64,000 nucleotides of DNA from Amycolatopsis endophytica (GTDB lineage Bacteria; Actinomycetota; Actinomycetes; Mycobacteriales; Pseudonocardiaceae), in NCBI RefSeq assembly GCF_013410405.1, contig NZ_JACCFK010000001.1, forward strand, positions 4,402,001-4,466,000, given 5' to 3'. The stretch's first letter is position 1. Every line of letters starts with the position of its first letter. Under the pieces are notes generated by a model that was not told the DNA's origin, ran no database searches, and was given only the letters and a program-made list of their open reading frames with translations. Positions 26,821 to 35,257 of this stretch are shown in pieces. Position numbers and translations under genes: made by a program.

Positions 26821-27187
26821 AACGTTCAAAGGTTTGATGACCGCGGCGCGGCTGTCCCGCACCCTGGAACCGGCGCTTCGGGCCCGGCGCCGCCGCACTC
26901 GCCTCGGTCTCGCGGCGGCGCGATGATCACCGGGCCGGGGTGCGGCGCGACAGTCGTGTGGGCTGCGGACGGCTGTTGCTCACGTGGTTGCTCGGCGGGG
27001 CAGGTGGTGGCTGCGCCGCGCGGACCTGGAGGTTGCCTCGACTCGGGTCGCGGCGAAAGGTGGGCGATCCGCCCGCAAGACGACGGAGTGTCGCGGCGGC
27101 GCAGGTTGGGCGCCCGGAGTGCGTCCATCCGCCGCGGCGTCCCGTGTCAGGCGACCTCACTGGCGGCTTCGACCGCGCCGCGCGCGC
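26821..27187. other. 367-bp gap, no gene
   Basis: All frames are Arg-rich and lack start context or domains. The only signal I see is TCAAAGGTTTGA at 26826-26837, six bases past the peroxidase stop. It differs by one base from the palindrome in the MarR promoter at 27845-27856. Confidence 0.55.
26826..26837. promoter_or_regulatory. Second copy of the MarR-type palindrome (one mismatch)
   Basis: TCAAAGGTTTGA matches the operator TCAAAGCTTTGA upstream of the catabolic operon except at the centre. It lies about 350 bp past the MarR stop codon. It could be a remote or decayed operator, or chance. Confidence 0.3.
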
Positions 27188-27727
27188 TCAGAACCGGCGC
27201 TTCGCGTCCAGTGCCGCCGAACTCGTGGTCAGCTTCTCCAGCAGCCCGATCAGGATCGTCTGCTCCGGCTTGGTCAGGGCGTTGGCCCACGCCTGCTCGC
27301 GGGCGTTGTGCGCCTCGTAGGCGCTGGTGATCGCCTCGTGGCCGGCGTCGGTGAGGGTCAGCAGCACGGCGCGGCGGTCGTGCTCGGCCTGCCTGCGTGA
27401 CACCAGTTCGTCCCGCTCCAGCGTGTTGACCAGTGCCGACACCGCCGCGCGGCTCATGCCGGACAGTTGCGCGACCCGCTTCGCCTCCAGTGGGCCCGCC
27501 AGCCACAGCACGAACAGCACCCGGAATCCGCCCCAGCTCCAGCCGCGCGGGCGGTGCACCGTCGACTCCCAGTCGTAGACGAGCGCGCTGGTCAGGCGGT
27601 GCAGCGTCAGTCCGAGGCGCATCGCCGTCGCGTCCACCGCGGGCAGTTCCGCCGTGGTCCTGGCGATCGCGTAGTCCACGAACGTCAGGTAGTCCAGCTC
27701 ATCGGGGGCGGCCGGTTCTGCGGTCAT
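27188..27727 (-). CDS. MarR family transcriptional regulator
   Basis: 179 residues from the ATG at 27727 (in-frame upstream extension rejected because it lacks a binding site and crosses the promoter). The winged helix reads LEAKRVAQLSGMSRAAVSALVNTLERDELVSRRQ and EHDRRAVLLTLTDAGHEAI, with the DxR wing motif typical of MarR. It is divergent from the MBL/monooxygenase operon, with the palindrome TCAAAGCTTTGA in the shared promoter; repression relieved by an aromatic ligand is the family pattern. Confidence 0.88.
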   Translation of the reverse strand: MTAEPAAPDELDYLTFVDYAIARTTAELPAVDATAMRLGLTLHRLTSALVYDWESTVHRPRGWSWGGFRVLFVLWLAGPLEAKRVAQLSGMSRAAVSALVNTLERDELVSRRQAEHDRRAVLLTLTDAGHEAITSAYEAHNAREQAWANALTKPEQTILIGLLEKLTTSSAALDAKRRF

Positions 27728-27844
27728 GCGCTTCAGGCTAGGCCCCTCCGCGTCCCGCTTCCGAACAACGTGCGGGTTGCCGCCCGGTTTCGGAAGTAGT
27801 CTTCCCATAGAGGGTGACCCGGGTTACGCTGACGTCTCAAATAG

Positions 27845-27856
27845 TCAAAGCTTTGA
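27845..27856. promoter_or_regulatory. Perfect palindrome, likely MarR operator
   Basis: TCAAAGCTTTGA is a perfect 12-bp palindrome in an A+T-rich patch (27838-27861), 118 bp from the MarR start and 19 bp upstream of the MBL gene start. Size, symmetry and position are those of a MarR-family operator. Confidence 0.65.
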
Positions 27857-27875
27857 TTAATCGGAGGTGTCGAGA

Positions 27876-28838
27876 GTGGCCCAGAAGTCGTTCGCCTCGT
27901 CCGGCGACCTGACGGAGAAGGAACAGACCCTGGAGGTGCTCGACGACGGCGTCTACGCGCTCACCGCGGAAGGTGACCCGAACGTCGGTGCCATCGAGGG
28001 GGAGGACTTCCTCGTCTGCTTCGAGGCGCTGGCCACGCCGGTCGCGGCCCAGGACTGGCTCGCCACACTGCGCGAGCACACCGGCAAGCCGGTCCGGTAC
28101 CTCGTGCTGTCGCACTACCACGCGGTGCGCGTGCTCGGCGCCTCCGCGTTCGACGCCGAGGTGATCGTCGCGCACGAGAACACCCGCGCGCTGGTCGCCG
28201 AGCGCGGCAAGGAGGACTGGGAGAGCGAGTTCGGCCGCATGCCGCGCCTGGCGAAGGCCGCCGACTCGGTGCCCGGCCTGACCTGGCCCACCCTCACCTT
28301 CTCCGACCGGCTCACCATCGACCTCGGCGGCGACCGCGGCGACCTCGTCCTGCAGTACTGCGGGCGCGGGCACACCGAGGGCGACATCGTGGCCTGGCTG
28401 CCCCGCCAGAAGATCCTCTTCGCCGGTGACCTGGTCGAGGCCGAGGCCGCCCTCTACACCGGCGACGCCTTCCACCGCGACTGGGCATCGTCCACTCTGG
28501 ACCGCGTCAAGGAGCTGGGCGCGGAGGCTCTGATCGGCGGCCGCGGCGCCGTGAGCCGAGGCCGCGACGCCGTGGACGCCGCGATCGAGCAGACCCGCGG
28601 CTTCCTCGACGTGATGATCCGCGAGGTGGGCGCCGTGCAGCGGGCGGGCGGCACCCTCAAGGACGCCTTCGAGCGCACCCACGCCGCGCTGGCGCCGCGG
28701 TACGGGCACTGGCCGATCTTCGAGCACTGCCTGCCCTTCGACGTGTCGCGGCTGTGGGACGAGCTGTCCGGCGTCGAGCGCCCGGTGATCTGGACGGCCC
28801 AGCGGGACCGCGAGGTCTGGGACCAGCTGCAGGGCTGA
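27876..28838 (+). CDS. MBL-fold protein with incomplete metal site, catabolic operon
   Basis: 320 residues from GTG 27876, eight bases after GGAGG (an earlier GTG at 27867 overlaps the binding site). Metallo-beta-lactamase fold landmarks are present: LSHYHAVRVLGAS (79-91), GRGHTEGDIVAWLP and LFAGDLVE. The first motif should read HxHxDH; here it is H80-Y-H82-A-V84-R85, so the Asp and third His ligands of the metal site are replaced. It may bind a single metal ion. The gene begins the operon with an FAD monooxygenase and a NmrA-like reductase, so it could hydrolyse an ester or lactone pathway intermediate. Confidence 0.8.
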   Translation: MAQKSFASSGDLTEKEQTLEVLDDGVYALTAEGDPNVGAIEGEDFLVCFEALATPVAAQDWLATLREHTGKPVRYLVLSHYHAVRVLGASAFDAEVIVAHENTRALVAERGKEDWESEFGRMPRLAKAADSVPGLTWPTLTFSDRLTIDLGGDRGDLVLQYCGRGHTEGDIVAWLPRQKILFAGDLVEAEAALYTGDAFHRDWASSTLDRVKELGAEALIGGRGAVSRGRDAVDAAIEQTRGFLDVMIREVGAVQRAGGTLKDAFERTHAALAPRYGHWPIFEHCLPFDVSRLWDELSGVERPVIWTAQRDREVWDQLQG

Positions 28839-28842
28839 GCAC

Positions 28843-30444
28843 ATGACCACGATGAGAGACCGCAGGGTGGCGGTGATCGGCAACGGCCCGGTCGGGCAGA
28901 CCACCGCGCTGCTGCTCGCCCGGTGGGGCGTGCCGGTGGTGCTGCTGGACGGACGGGCCGAGCGGGACCTGGTCGGTTCCAAGGCGATCTGCCAGCAGCG
29001 TGACGTGCTCGACGTGTGGGAGGCCGTCGGCGCCGGACGGCGCATCGCCGAGGAGGGCGTCACCTGGACCACGGCCCGCACGTTCCACCGCGACCGCGAG
29101 CTGTTCGCCTACGACATGGCGGGCGCGGGCGCCTCGGCGTTCCCGCCGTTCGTCAACATCTCCCAGGCCCGCACCGAGGAGATCCTGGACGAGTGCATCG
29201 CCGCCACACCGCTGATCGACGTGCGCTGGAGCCACCGGGTGTCCGGGATCGACCAGGATTCCGGCGGCGTGACGCTCACGATCGAGGGCCGCGATCCGCT
29301 GCGTGCCGACTACGCCGTCGCGTGCGCGGGTGCCCGTGGTGACGACATCCGGCGGCAGCTGGGCGTCGGATTCGGCGGCCACTCCTTCGACGACCGGTTC
29401 CTCATCTGCGACATCCGCGCCGAGCTGCCCGGATGGGCGCAGGAGCGGCGGTTCTACTTCGACCCGGCGTGGAATCCGGGCCGCCAGGTGCTGATCCACC
29501 CGTGCCCCGGCTCGACGTTCCGCATCGACTGGCAGGTCCCCGGCGACTACGACCTGGACGCCGAGGAGACCAGTGGCGCGCTGGACGCCCGCATTCGCGC
29601 GATCATCGGGAACCGGTCCTACGAGATCGTGTGGAAGTCGGTGTACCGCTTCCATTCGCGGGTGGCCGACCGGATGCGGGTCGGCCGGGTGCTGCTCGCC
29701 GGAGACTGCGCGCACCTGGTGTCGCCCTTCGGGGCGCGCGGCCTGAACTCCGGGGTTGGTGACGCCGAGAACGCCGCGTGGAAGCTCGCGTTCGTGCTGC
29801 ACGGCTGGGCGGGCGAGGAGCTGCTGGAGTCCTACCACGACGAGCGGCACGCCGCGGCGGTGGAGAACATCGCGGTCACCACGGCCACGATGGACTTCCT
29901 GGTGCCCCAGACGGCCGACCAGCACCGTCACCGGCTCTCGGTGCTGGAGGCCGCGGCGACGGACCCGGCGGTGCGGGCACGGGTGGATTCCGGCCGTCTG
30001 TCCGAGCCGTTCTGGTACGTCGATTCACCGCTGACCACGGCCGACCGTTCGCGGCCCTTCGCCGGGCGCCCGCCACGCGGTCAGGTGCCCGCGGCCGGTC
30101 CGGGGATCGTGGTGCCCGACGTGCCGGTCTCGGTGACCGGGTCGGCGTGCGGCCGCTTCCGGGAACTGGCCCGGGACGGGGTGCTGCTGCTGACCACCGA
30201 AGGGGTGAACCTCGAACCGCCGGGGGACACCAGCGCGCCGGTGCGGGTACTGCACCTGCCGGAGATCGACGTGAGCGGCGCGCTCGCCGGAGCACTCGCG
30301 GCCCGGCCGGGCGAGGTGTGGGTGATCCGCCCGGACGCCTACGTGGCGGCGGTGCTCACCGATCCCGCGGAGGTGCCCTCGGCGGTGCACCGGGCGCTCG
30401 GGCAGCCGGTCACCGAACGTATCCTGCCGGGTGCCGGAACGTGA
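28843..30444 (+). CDS. FAD-dependent aromatic-ring monooxygenase (MhpA/PheA-like)
   Basis: 533 residues of a class A flavoprotein hydroxylase. FAD motif GNGPVGQTTALLLARWG (about 13-29), the DG-region CAGARGDDIRRQLG, and GDCAHLVSPFGARGLNSG (about 288-305) for the flavin ribityl chain. The C-terminal 130 residues form the thioredoxin-like domain seen in 3-(3-hydroxyphenyl)propionate hydroxylase relatives. It would use NAD(P)H and O2 to hydroxylate a phenolic compound. No ring-cleavage dioxygenase is nearby, so the downstream route is not clear. Confidence 0.85.
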   Translation: MTTMRDRRVAVIGNGPVGQTTALLLARWGVPVVLLDGRAERDLVGSKAICQQRDVLDVWEAVGAGRRIAEEGVTWTTARTFHRDRELFAYDMAGAGASAFPPFVNISQARTEEILDECIAATPLIDVRWSHRVSGIDQDSGGVTLTIEGRDPLRADYAVACAGARGDDIRRQLGVGFGGHSFDDRFLICDIRAELPGWAQERRFYFDPAWNPGRQVLIHPCPGSTFRIDWQVPGDYDLDAEETSGALDARIRAIIGNRSYEIVWKSVYRFHSRVADRMRVGRVLLAGDCAHLVSPFGARGLNSGVGDAENAAWKLAFVLHGWAGEELLESYHDERHAAAVENIAVTTATMDFLVPQTADQHRHRLSVLEAAATDPAVRARVDSGRLSEPFWYVDSPLTTADRSRPFAGRPPRGQVPAAGPGIVVPDVPVSVTGSACGRFRELARDGVLLLTTEGVNLEPPGDTSAPVRVLHLPEIDVSGALAGALAARPGEVWVIRPDAYVAAVLTDPAEVPSAVHRALGQPVTERILPGAGT

Positions 30445-30455
30445 GGAGGAGGACG

Positions 30456-31304
30456 ATGGGCACGATCGCCGTCACGGGAGCCACTGGTCAGCTGGGGTCG
30501 CGGGTCGCCGCGCTGCTCGCCGAGCGGGGTGTCGCGCAGCGGTTGTGCGTGCGCGACCCCGCGCGGGCGCCGGAGGTCGAGGGCGCGGAGATCGTCGCCA
30601 CGAGCTACGAGGACCCCGGGTTCGCCGGGGCGCTGTCCGGCGTCTCGACGCTGTTCCTGGTGTCCGGGCACGAAGGACCCGAGCGGATGGACCTGCACCG
30701 CAGCGCCGTGCGGGCCGCCGCGGAGGCCGGGGTCGACCGGATCGTCTACACGTCCTTCCTCGGGGCCGCGCCACTGGCGACGTTCACCTTCGCCCGCGAG
30801 CACGCCGAGACCGAACGGCTCATCCGCGAATCCGGGCTGCGGCTCACCGCGCTGCGCAACACCCTCTACGCGGACGTCGCGCCGCACTTCGTCGGACCCG
30901 ACGGGGTGCTGCGCGGCCCCTCCGCCGACGGGCGGCTCGCCTGGGTGGCGCGGCAGGACGTGGCGCGCCTGGCGGTCGAATGCCTGCTCGACGACGGGCA
31001 CGCGAACCAGGTCTACGACGTCACCGGCCCGGAGGCGATCGACCTGGACGAGACGGCGGCGCTGCTGAGCGAGGTCAGCGGGCGGAAGATCACCTACCAC
31101 GCCGAAACGCCGGAGGAGGCGCGCGCCTCGCGGGCGGGCGCGCAGGAGTGGGAGATCGACGGATGGGTCGGCTCGTACGCGGCGATCGCGACGGGCGAGG
31201 TGGCGGTCACCAGCCACACCGTCGAGCACGTCACCGGCCGACGGCCGTGGACGTTCGCGGAGTTCCTCGCCGCCGAGCCGGACGCCTGGGCGCACCTGCG
31301 GTAG
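30456..31304 (+). CDS. NAD(P)H-binding NmrA/QOR2-like protein
   Basis: 282 residues of an atypical SDR: GATGQLGSRVAALLAERG (about 8-25) binds NADP, and the YxxxK catalytic pair is missing, as in NmrA and quinone oxidoreductase 2 relatives. RLTALRNTLYADVAPHF is typical of this group. The start ATG at 30456 has a strong GAGGAGGAGG binding site 12 bases after the monooxygenase stop, so it is in the same operon. It may reduce a quinone produced by the hydroxylase. Confidence 0.82.
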   Translation: MGTIAVTGATGQLGSRVAALLAERGVAQRLCVRDPARAPEVEGAEIVATSYEDPGFAGALSGVSTLFLVSGHEGPERMDLHRSAVRAAAEAGVDRIVYTSFLGAAPLATFTFAREHAETERLIRESGLRLTALRNTLYADVAPHFVGPDGVLRGPSADGRLAWVARQDVARLAVECLLDDGHANQVYDVTGPEAIDLDETAALLSEVSGRKITYHAETPEEARASRAGAQEWEIDGWVGSYAAIATGEVAVTSHTVEHVTGRRPWTFAEFLAAEPDAWAHLR

Positions 31305-31307
31305 CGG

Positions 31308-31347
31308 GAAGGCCGCCAGCGGGTGCAGCGAGCCGGAGGCGGCCTTC
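31308..31347 (+). terminator. Hairpin terminator of the catabolic operon
   Basis: GAAGGCCGCC (31308-31317) pairs perfectly with GGCGGCCTTC (31338-31347) across a 20-nt loop, starting four bases past the reductase stop codon. It separates the operon from the HTH gene. Confidence 0.7.
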
Positions 31348-31411
31348 ACGGCCGGTGAGGCCGCCGACTATCATCGGAGCCCGAGACGATCATTCCCGAG
31401 AGGCCCCGCCC

Positions 31412-31684
31412 ATGGCGTCGGACAGACCGGCTTCCCCCTCGGTCGACCGCGCGCTCACCGTGCTGGAGACCCTCGTCGACGCCGGTGAGGGCCTCACGCT
31501 CACGGCTCTGGCCCGCACCACCGAGATCCCGCTCGCCACCTGCGCCTCCATCGTCTACACGCTGGAGAGCCGCGGATACGCCCGCCGCCGCGTCGTGGGC
31601 CGCAGCCACTTCTGGCGCGCCACCACCCGGCTCTACGAACTCGCCGCGCCACTGGCGGGCGAGACGCTGTCCACGCGGTCCTGA
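31412..31684 (+). CDS. IclR-type HTH domain without effector domain
   Basis: 90 residues: SPSVDRALTVLETLVDAGEGLTLTALARTTEIPLATCASIVYTLESRGYARRR is a complete IclR winged helix, and TTRLYELAAPLAGE is the start of the linker. Full IclR proteins go on for about 160 more residues with the ligand-binding domain; here a stop codon follows (STRS*). It may be a truncated remnant or a small DNA-binding protein. The stop overlaps the antiporter ATG by one base (TGATG), so the antiporter may be translationally coupled to it. Confidence 0.7.
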   Translation: MASDRPASPSVDRALTVLETLVDAGEGLTLTALARTTEIPLATCASIVYTLESRGYARRRVVGRSHFWRATTRLYELAAPLAGETLSTRS

Positions 31685-33534
31685 TGGGGTTCGCCGTCGA
31701 ACTGACCGCGCTGATCGTGGCGGTCCTGATCGTCACCGGTATCGCGCAGCGGCTGAACTGGTCGCCACCACTGTGCCTGGTCCTGGTCGGTGTCGCCGCG
31801 TCGTTCGTCCCCGGCGTGCCCGACTACCACCTGGAACCCGAGGTCGTCCTGGTCGGGCTGCTGCCGCCGCTGCTGTACGCGACCGCGATCCGCACGCCGC
31901 TGTTCGACTTCCGCGCCAACCGGGTGCCGATCGCGGCGCTGTCGGTCGGGCTGGTCGTGTTCACCACGCTCGTCGTGGGCTGGGTCGTCTGGCTCATCGT
32001 GCCGGGGATCCCGCTGGCGGCAGGGTTCGCGCTGGGCGCGGTCGTCGCGCCACCGGACGCGGTCGCGGCCACCGCCGTCGCCCGCCGCGTCGGCATGCCC
32101 CGCCGGATCGTGCGCATCCTGGAGGGCGAGAGCCTGCTCAACGACGCCGCCGCACTGGTCGGCCTGCGCACCGCCATCGCCGCGATCGCCGGTGCGGTCA
32201 GCCTGGGGGAGGTCGGCGGCGACTTCCTGCTCGCCGCGGGCGGGGGAGCGGTCGTCGGCCTGCTGGTCGGGTGGGCCGCGAACCTGCTGCGCCGCCGTCT
32301 GACCGATCCGGTGGCCGACACCGCGTGGTCGTTCGTCATCCCGTTCGTGGCCTACCTGCCCGCCGAGGCGATCCACGGTTCCGGGGTGCTGGCGGTCGTC
32401 GTGGCCGGGGTGATCGTCGGCCACCAGATGCCGCGCATGCTGTCCGGCCCGTCCCGGCTGGCCAGCAGGCTGAACTGGCGCACCATCCAGTTCCTGCTGG
32501 AGAACGTGGTCTTCCTGCTGATCGGGCTGCAGGTGCGGCGCATCGTCGAGGAGGTCGGCGACGCGGGGCTGTCGGCCTGGTCGCTCGCGCTGATCTGCGC
32601 CGGGGTGCTGGCCGCGACCATCCTGACGCGCGTGCTGTGGGTGTTCGGGTACGGGTTCGTCAGCCGGCTGCGGCCCGGCGTCCGGACACCGTGGTCCTAC
32701 TTCACGGTCATCTCGTGGGCCGGGATGCGGGGCGTGGTCACGCTCGCGGCCGCGTTCGTGCTCCCCGACGACACCCCGCAGCGCGGCGTGCTGGTGCTGG
32801 CGGCGTTCGTCGTCGTGGCCGGCACGCTGCTGCTGCACGGGATGACACTGCCCGGCCTGGTGCGCAGGCTCCGGCTGCCGCCGCCCAACCCGGCCGAGGA
32901 CGCGCTGCAGGAGGCGGCGCTGCTGCACGACATGACGTCCGCGGGCCTGGCGAAACTGGAGGAGCTCCGCGGGCCGGGGGACCCACCGGAGGTCATCGAC
33001 CGGTTGCGGGACAAGCAGTCCTACCGCTCGGACTCGGCGTGGGAGAACCTCGGCCGGGGCAGTGCGCTGGAGGAGACCCCGAGCGACGCGTACCGTCGGC
33101 TGCGCGCCGAAATGCTGGAGGCCGAGCGGCAGGTGCTGCTCACGGCGCGGGACCAGGGCACGGCCGACGACGAGGTGCTCCGCCGGGTCCTCGACGGGCT
33201 GGACATCGAGGAGTCGCTGCTGGAGCGACCCGACGAGGAGCCGGGCATGGAACGCGAGCTGGACACCCCCGAGGCCACCGCGGGCACGTGCGAGCACCTG
33301 GAGACGGCGGGCGCGCCGTCCGGCGACGCCGAGGGCTGCGTCGACTGCCTGCGCGAGGGCACGTCGTGGGTGCACCTGCGGCTGTGCCTGGAGTGCGGGC
33401 ACGTCGGCTGCTGTGACTCCTCACCGCGCAAGCACGCGACCCAGCACTTCCACGACACCCGGCACCCGGTGATCCGCAGCTACGAGCCGGGCGAGAACTG
33501 GCGCTGGTGCTTCGTCGACGGGATCGTCGGCTGA
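31684..33534 (+). CDS. CPA1-type Na+/H+ antiporter with C-terminal UBP-type zinc finger
   Basis: 616 residues. Residues 1-405 hold about 12 membrane helices with CPA1 hallmarks: APPDAVAATAVARRVGMPRRI, EGESLLNDAAALV (ion-site Asp), and WAGMRGVVTLAAAF. A cytoplasmic helical region (about 410-540) follows, then a zinc finger of the ubiquitin-hydrolase (UBP) type: CEHLE, CVDCLREG, LRLCLECGHVGCCDSSPRKHATQHFHDTRHPVIRSY. All Cys/His ligands of Znf-UBP are present. Bacteria lack ubiquitin of the eukaryotic kind, so the finger probably binds the C-terminus of another protein and controls the antiporter. The fusion is known in actinomycetes but not understood. Confidence 0.87.
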   Translation: MGFAVELTALIVAVLIVTGIAQRLNWSPPLCLVLVGVAASFVPGVPDYHLEPEVVLVGLLPPLLYATAIRTPLFDFRANRVPIAALSVGLVVFTTLVVGWVVWLIVPGIPLAAGFALGAVVAPPDAVAATAVARRVGMPRRIVRILEGESLLNDAAALVGLRTAIAAIAGAVSLGEVGGDFLLAAGGGAVVGLLVGWAANLLRRRLTDPVADTAWSFVIPFVAYLPAEAIHGSGVLAVVVAGVIVGHQMPRMLSGPSRLASRLNWRTIQFLLENVVFLLIGLQVRRIVEEVGDAGLSAWSLALICAGVLAATILTRVLWVFGYGFVSRLRPGVRTPWSYFTVISWAGMRGVVTLAAAFVLPDDTPQRGVLVLAAFVVVAGTLLLHGMTLPGLVRRLRLPPPNPAEDALQEAALLHDMTSAGLAKLEELRGPGDPPEVIDRLRDKQSYRSDSAWENLGRGSALEETPSDAYRRLRAEMLEAERQVLLTARDQGTADDEVLRRVLDGLDIEESLLERPDEEPGMERELDTPEATAGTCEHLETAGAPSGDAEGCVDCLREGTSWVHLRLCLECGHVGCCDSSPRKHATQHFHDTRHPVIRSYEPGENWRWCFVDGIVG

Positions 33535-33543
33535 GGCGTCCGG

Positions 33544-35004
33544 TCAGAACGGGTAGCCCGCGACGTCCCCGCGCATCGTCACCCAGCGGGTCTCGGTGAA
33601 CGCCTCGATGTTGGCCGCCGGACCGCCGAAGCGGGAACCGGTGCCCGAGTCGGAGACGCCGCCGAACGGGGCCAGCGCCTCGTCGTTGACCGTCTGGTCG
33701 TTGATGTGCGCGATGCCGGTCGGGATCTTCTCGGCCAGCGCGAGGCCCTTCGCGACGTCGGCGGTGATGATCCCCAGCGACAGGCCGTACTCGCTCTGCG
33801 AGGCCAGCTTCGCCGCTTCGTCCATTGTGGAGAACTTCGCGACCGGGGCGACCGGTCCGAACACCTCCTGGTCGTAGGCGGGCACCGACGGTCCCGCGCC
33901 GGCGAGCACGGTGGCCCGGTAGAAGAGGTTCTCGTAGGTGCCGCCCGCGGCGACCTTCGCCCCGGCGTCCACACTGGACGTCACCAGTCCGTGGATCTTG
34001 TCGCGCTGGCCCGCGTCGATGACCGGGCCGAGCGCGACCTGGTCGGTGTGCGGGTTGCCGACCGGCAGGTGACTGGCCTTGTCGGCCAGGCGGTCGATGT
34101 ACTCGTCGTAGAGCGAGGCGTGCACCAGGTGGCGTCCGGTGGTCATGCAGATCTGGCCCTGGTGGAAGAACGAGCCCCACGCGGCCGCGCTCATCGCCTG
34201 CTCCAGGTCGGCGTCGTCGAGCACGACCAGCGCCGAGTTGCCGCCCAGCTCCAGGTGCGCGCGCTTGAGGTGACGCCCGGCCGATTCGCCGACCGCCCGG
34301 CCCGCCGCGGTCGAACCGGTGAACGAGATGACGCGGACGTGCTCGTCCTCGACCAGCGCGGCGCCGACGTCCGCACCGCCGGGCAGCACGTGCAGCACAC
34401 CGGCGGGCAGCCCGGCCTCCTCGAAGACCCGCGCCAGCGCGACGCCGCCGCAGACCGCGGTGCGCGGGTCCGGCTTGAGCACCACGGCGTTGCCCAGGGC
34501 CAGCGCCGGGGCGACCGAACGGATCGACAGGATCAGCGGCGCGTTGAACGGCGCGATGACGCCCACGACGCCGGCCGGGACACGGCGCGCCATGCTCAGC
34601 CGCGGCGCCTCGCTCGGCAGCACCTCGCCCGTCGGGTGCGAGGGCAGGCCGGCGGCCTCGTAGCACTCCTGCGCGGCGACGTGCAGTTCGAAATCGGCCT
34701 TGCCCGGGATGCTGCCGGACTCGCGGATGATCCAGTCCTTCAGCTCGGCGGCGTGCTGCTGCCACAGGTCACCGGCGCGGCGCAGGACGGCGGCGCGTTC
34801 CTGGTACGAGGTCGCGGCCCACGCCCGTTGCGCCTCGGCGGCCTTCGCGGCGGAGGCGGCCAGGTCCTGGGACGAGGCGATGCCGACGCGGCCGAGCTCG
34901 TCCCCGGTGGCCGGCTCGACCACCGCGGCGTCGCCGCCCGCCGCGCGCTCCCAGCTGCCGGTGAAGACACGGCCGGTCCACTTCTCGTCGTCGAGGAAGC
35001 TCAC
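33544..35004 (-). CDS. Aldehyde dehydrogenase (benzaldehyde/vanillin dehydrogenase-like)
   Basis: 486 residues from GTG 35004, seven bases after CAGGAG; longer in-frame starts lie beyond that site. ALDH superfamily motifs: FNAPL (Asn169-type residue), GSTAAGRAVGESA for NAD binding, the general base Glu in HLELGGNSALVVL, and the nucleophile Cys in HQGQICMTTGR. The GQICMTT context is typical of benzaldehyde- and vanillin-type dehydrogenases. It may serve the aromatic catabolic genes at 27.9-31.3 kb, though it is a separate transcription unit. Its stop is nine bases from the opposing antiporter stop. Confidence 0.87.
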   Translation of the reverse strand: MSFLDDEKWTGRVFTGSWERAAGGDAAVVEPATGDELGRVGIASSQDLAASAAKAAEAQRAWAATSYQERAAVLRRAGDLWQQHAAELKDWIIRESGSIPGKADFELHVAAQECYEAAGLPSHPTGEVLPSEAPRLSMARRVPAGVVGVIAPFNAPLILSIRSVAPALALGNAVVLKPDPRTAVCGGVALARVFEEAGLPAGVLHVLPGGADVGAALVEDEHVRVISFTGSTAAGRAVGESAGRHLKRAHLELGGNSALVVLDDADLEQAMSAAAWGSFFHQGQICMTTGRHLVHASLYDEYIDRLADKASHLPVGNPHTDQVALGPVIDAGQRDKIHGLVTSSVDAGAKVAAGGTYENLFYRATVLAGAGPSVPAYDQEVFGPVAPVAKFSTMDEAAKLASQSEYGLSLGIITADVAKGLALAEKIPTGIAHINDQTVNDEALAPFGGVSDSGTGSRFGGPAANIEAFTETRWVTMRGDVAGYPF

Positions 35005-35145
35005 TGTCACTCCTGGTTGATGGCTCGTGCGCGGGTTTCCCGCCATCCTCCGGGGTTGTGCGGATGCCGCCAGTGGGTCTTTCACTGAGTGGAAGCAGTG
35101 CGGTTTCGGGGTGGCCGTTACGCGGGTTTCTCGAGGTTTGCGTTG

Positions 35146-35207
35146 CCGTGTTTGCCGCTCCGGGCGCCGTGTTTGCCGTCGGGGGCAGCGTGTTTGCCGT
35201 TCCAGGA
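35146..35207. repeat. 21-bp tandem repeat family, locus A (three units)
   Basis: Units 35146-35166, 35167-35187 and 35188-35207 share CCGTGTTTGCCG followed by a variable YTCCGGGCG-like half. It lies in the gap between the aldehyde dehydrogenase and the ArsR-SRPBCC gene. The same unit occurs at 43223-43320 (opposite orientation) and 53223-53304. Confidence 0.85.
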
Positions 35208-35257
35208 CCGTTCGGGAAGGGGCAAGTGCCGGGGCGCGCCAGCGGCCACGGCGCCGG

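Noticed and set aside
26923..27330. Open frame on the plus strand after gpx
   Set aside because: Its right half is antisense to the MarR gene, and the left half is Cys/Gly/Arg-rich with no binding site; the gap is better left as non-coding.
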